Shown: in pieces, positions 4,698-5,914 of the stretch
Layout: every line of letters starts with the position of its first letter
Numbering within the stretch: position 1 is the first letter of the stretch
Source of the DNA: an uncultured Treponema sp.
GTDB taxonomy: Bacteria > Spirochaetota > Spirochaetia > Treponematales > Treponemataceae
Direction of reading: 5' to 3'
NCBI GenBank assembly: GCA_947176045.1
Contig: CAMWPF010000104.1
Location: 1-5,914 of the forward strand
Length of the DNA: 5,914 nucleotides
The notes under the pieces: model-generated
The model's input: only the letters and a program-made list of their open reading frames with translations
What the model was told of the DNA's origin: nothing
The model's database searches: none
Program-made: the position numbers and the translations under genes

Positions 4698-5014
4698 TGT
4701 GTGCAGTGTTCCTAATGTGCGTGGCGGCATCATTTTTTGTCATGGCGGAAACACTTTCCATATGCTACAAGGTTTCCATCCCTGTGTCCTGTTCCTACAT
4801 GAACAATGATTTTGAAACGAATGAATTTCAATTTATATTTGAAAAGGAATATACTGGCGGCATAGGCACTACAGAAAACAACTGCCGAATCAATGCAGAA
4901 AATCAGGCTTCGTTCGAAGCGCAAAAGGAAGGAATCTCGCACATCAAAGATAAATCCAATTTCTTTGGAAGTGCCAAAGTCTCGCTCGGACAAAAATCGT
5001 CCAGCAGGCAATAA
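4697..5014 (+). CDS. Small secreted protein, frameshifted at its start (decaying or phase-variable gene)
   Basis: The frame from ATG 4697 gives 105 residues. It begins with a hydrophobic stretch (MCAVFLMCVAASFFVMA) that is a signal peptide lacking its positively charged front; the missing Met-Lys-Lys-Ile lies just upstream in another frame. The mature part starts ETLSICYKVSIPVSCS and includes EKEYTGGIGTTENNC and a charged tail. It has four Cys (one in the signal remnant region apart) and resembles the 4336-4587 protein at its start and around the N-C-x-x-x-A segment. Without the Lys-Lys, export is probably poor; translation from 4697 would depend on reinitiation because the real ribosome binding site is 18 bases away. 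A single-base assembly error is an alternative. Function unknown. Confidence 0.6.
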   Translation: MCAVFLMCVAASFFVMAETLSICYKVSIPVSCSYMNNDFETNEFQFIFEKEYTGGIGTTENNCRINAENQASFEAQKEGISHIKDKSNFFGSAKVSLGQKSSSRQ

Positions 5015-5023
5015 CGGACAACC

Positions 5024-5060
5024 CCGGTGGAGAAAAGCCTTACACGTTTTTCTCCGGCGG
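5024..5060 (+). terminator. Terminator-like hairpin after the second small secreted gene
   Basis: Arms 5024-5038 and 5046-5060 pair over 15 positions with two G-U wobbles and one G-G mismatch, around a 7-base loop (CTTACAC). The design and loop match the hairpin at 4613-4651 (GAAAAGC then CTTxCxC). There is no clear downstream T-run, so termination efficiency is uncertain. The wobbles would be mismatches on the minus strand, which favours the plus strand. Confidence 0.5.
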
Positions 5061-5166
5061 CATCATTTCCATATCATCACCAAAAAATACGAACGTAGCC
5101 AAACCGATAAATTCCCTGTAGTTTTCCTTTGTGATTGTTTTGATGGGCGCATTGCTATGGGCAAAA

Positions 5167-5213
5167 CGATTTTCAGAGCGTTCATTTTTTTGTACTCCTG
5201 AATGTTCCGCATG
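5167..5213 (-). repeat. Copy A of the repeated start-region segment
   Basis: This 47-bp segment matches 1489-1534 in sequence and orientation, including a ribosome binding site-like AGGAG, an A-run, an ATG and CTGAAAATCG. Here no hydrolase gene follows: the ATG frame opens with MNALKIVLPIAMRP and soon looks unrelated. It lies just beyond the end of the broken toxin gene. No intact gene is visible between 5061 and 5223. Confidence 0.6.
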
Positions 5214-5223
5214 ATGAGATTGT

Positions 5224-5437
5224 TCACATTCCGAACAAGTCTGAATGCGTGCCTGTATCGACGAGCGTCAGCGTCAGAATCGTTTCCTGCTTCAAATAGA
5301 CCAAAAGCCAGTTCGAGCGTGATGCCGTCTTTCAGCTTGTTGATGACATCTTCAAGCAGGGAAACGTCAAGGCCTCGCCTTACGGCAAGCTTGTAGCTTT
5401 TTTTGAACTGCGATGTCCGCTTTACGATATAGGTCAT
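5224..5437 (-). pseudogene. YafQ/RelE-family mRNA-interferase toxin, internally deleted and frameshifted
   Basis: The first 41 codons (MTYIVKRTSQFKKSYKLAVR to DGITL) are a normal YafQ-family N-terminus. After codon 41 (position 5315) one extra base shifts the frame; the frame from 5313 then reads WLLVYLKQETILTLTLVDTG and ends THSDLFGM with a TGA at 5226-5224, which is the normal YafQ C-terminus. Intact YafQ toxins are about 90 residues; here the two parts add to about 71 codons, so some 20 residues plus a frame change are missing. YafQ-type toxins are ribosome-dependent endoribonucleases; the lost middle normally holds catalytic histidines, and the first residue of the usual D-W is now N. It is almost certainly inactive. 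The start overlaps the antitoxin stop by four bases (ATGA). Read without the shift, the frame runs on to 5063 as a 124-codon hybrid with no YafQ C-terminus. Confidence 0.85.
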
Positions 5438-5667
5438 GCGTTCAAATCCTTGAACAGCTCCTTTGTGTCGGCATAGCCCTTTACGTCCGGATCGCCGCTT
5501 ATCTGCAAGGCTTCAAGCATCGCGTCCGCAAGGCGGGGGCTTGGCTCGTGCGCTTCCGCCGCCTTCTGCTCGTAGCGGTGCACGACGTAGCCGATTATCT
5601 GCGAGATTTCGTCAAGGCACGCTTCGGGAACTGCCTTTATCTGCGCCAAAACTGATTCATAGGACAT
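5434..5667 (-). CDS. Antitoxin of a type II (YafQ/RelE-type) toxin-antitoxin pair
   Basis: The product is 77 residues. The first half (MSYESVLAQIKAVPEACLDE, then ISQIIGYVVHRYEQK) resembles the short helical module of DUF2281-like antitoxins. The end (GDPDVKGYADTKELFKDLNA) is the D-x-x-V-K-G-Y-x-x-x-x-E-L-F tail typical of RelB/DinJ-type antitoxins that wraps the toxin. It should bind and neutralise the toxin and probably autorepress. AGGAG lies eight bases upstream of the ATG at 5667, and the toxin gene overlaps by four bases downstream, the usual translational coupling. It is intact although its toxin is broken, so it may persist as an orphan antitoxin. It begins 17 bases after the end of the receiver gene. 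Confidence 0.82.
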   Translation of the reverse strand: MSYESVLAQIKAVPEACLDEISQIIGYVVHRYEQKAAEAHEPSPRLADAMLEALQISGDPDVKGYADTKELFKDLNA

Positions 5668-5684
5668 AGTGCGTTCTCCTCCCC

Positions 5685-5914
5685 TCAGCCCAAGAACTTC
5701 TTCAGCACGGAGATGAACACGTCGATGTCGAGCGGCTTTGCGATGTGGTCGCTCATGCCGTTCTTGAGGGCGGCTTCTTTGTCTTCGTCCATGGCGTTGG
5801 CGGTCATGGCGATAATCGGCAGACTCTTTACATCGGTTCGCGGCATGCTGCGGATTTTGCGCGTTGCTTCGTAAACGTCAATGATCGGCATCTGAACTTC
5901 AATCAAGATTGCGT
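5685..5914 (-). CDS. Response-regulator receiver domain, C-terminal end of a probable hybrid histidine kinase (runs off the window)
   Basis: The visible 75 residues open with AILIEVQMPIIDVYEATRKI and continue to LPIIAMTANAMDEDKEAAL and GMSDHIAKPLDIDVFISVL, ending at TGA 5685. The T of AMTANAM and the K of IAKP are the conserved receiver residues, and the M-x-D-H-I-x-K-P ending is typical of a receiver at the C-terminus of a hybrid sensor kinase. The phospho-acceptor Asp, expected in the LMDVQMP position, is Glu here (codon 5900-5898), and the usual MDGYEA is IDVYEA. The N-terminal acidic pair lies outside the window. Such a receiver may be constitutively on or not phosphorylated. It directly precedes the antitoxin gene on the same strand. 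Confidence 0.87.
   Translation of the reverse strand, partial: AILIEVQMPIIDVYEATRKIRSMPRTDVKSLPIIAMTANAMDEDKEAALKNGMSDHIAKPLDIDVFISVLKKFLG

Noticed and set aside
4893..5201. A 102-codon plus-strand open frame
   Set aside because: It overlaps the end of the secreted-protein gene out of frame, runs through a hairpin, lacks a ribosome binding site and is a low-complexity basic sequence.

Overview
The window looks like a chromosomal segment from a spirochaete, most likely a Treponema of moderately high GC. This is inferred from the overall gene style: many short exported proteins with MKK/MKR signal peptides, a secreted YD-like repeat protein, a YafQ-type toxin-antitoxin pair and a hybrid-kinase receiver. 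No rRNA, tRNA or CRISPR array is visible. Several parts look like accessory or decaying DNA: AT-rich inserts in GC-rich surroundings, gene fragments, a deleted toxin gene and a frameshifted secreted-protein gene.

Left part (1-2041), all genes on the minus strand. From right to left these are a Cro/CI-type regulator (1730-2041), a carbon-nitrogen hydrolase (656-1507), a strong promoter (585-613), an approximately 250-nt leader rich in hairpins (331-580), and the first 110 codons of a MATE-family exporter (1-330). The leader ends in a 19-bp hairpin with a T-run just before the exporter's ribosome binding site. It also contains competing pairings, so it looks like an attenuator or riboswitch-like element. 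This is the best candidate for an undescribed system here.

Middle part (2042-5060), genes on the plus strand. A consensus promoter (2074-2102) with an operator-like inverted repeat beside it serves an exported protein made almost entirely of ten DnaJ-type CXXC zinc-finger motifs (2203-2733). It is followed 21 bases later by an AT-rich secreted YD-like repeat protein (2755-3540). After a gene-poor stretch holding possible gene remnants come three small exported proteins: 3883-4224, 4336-4587 and 4697-5014. The last two look like a distant tandem pair, each followed by a hairpin of the same design. The third has lost one A in the A-run of its fourth codon, so its normal start now runs into a stop.

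Right part (5061-5914), minus strand. A hybrid-kinase receiver domain running off the window has Glu at the phospho-acceptor Asp position. It is followed by an intact antitoxin (5434-5667) and a YafQ toxin gene that has lost its middle by an internal deletion (5224-5437). Just beyond the toxin is a 47-bp segment closely matching the start region of the carbon-nitrogen hydrolase gene about 3.7 kb away, which suggests a duplication or a dispersed repeat.
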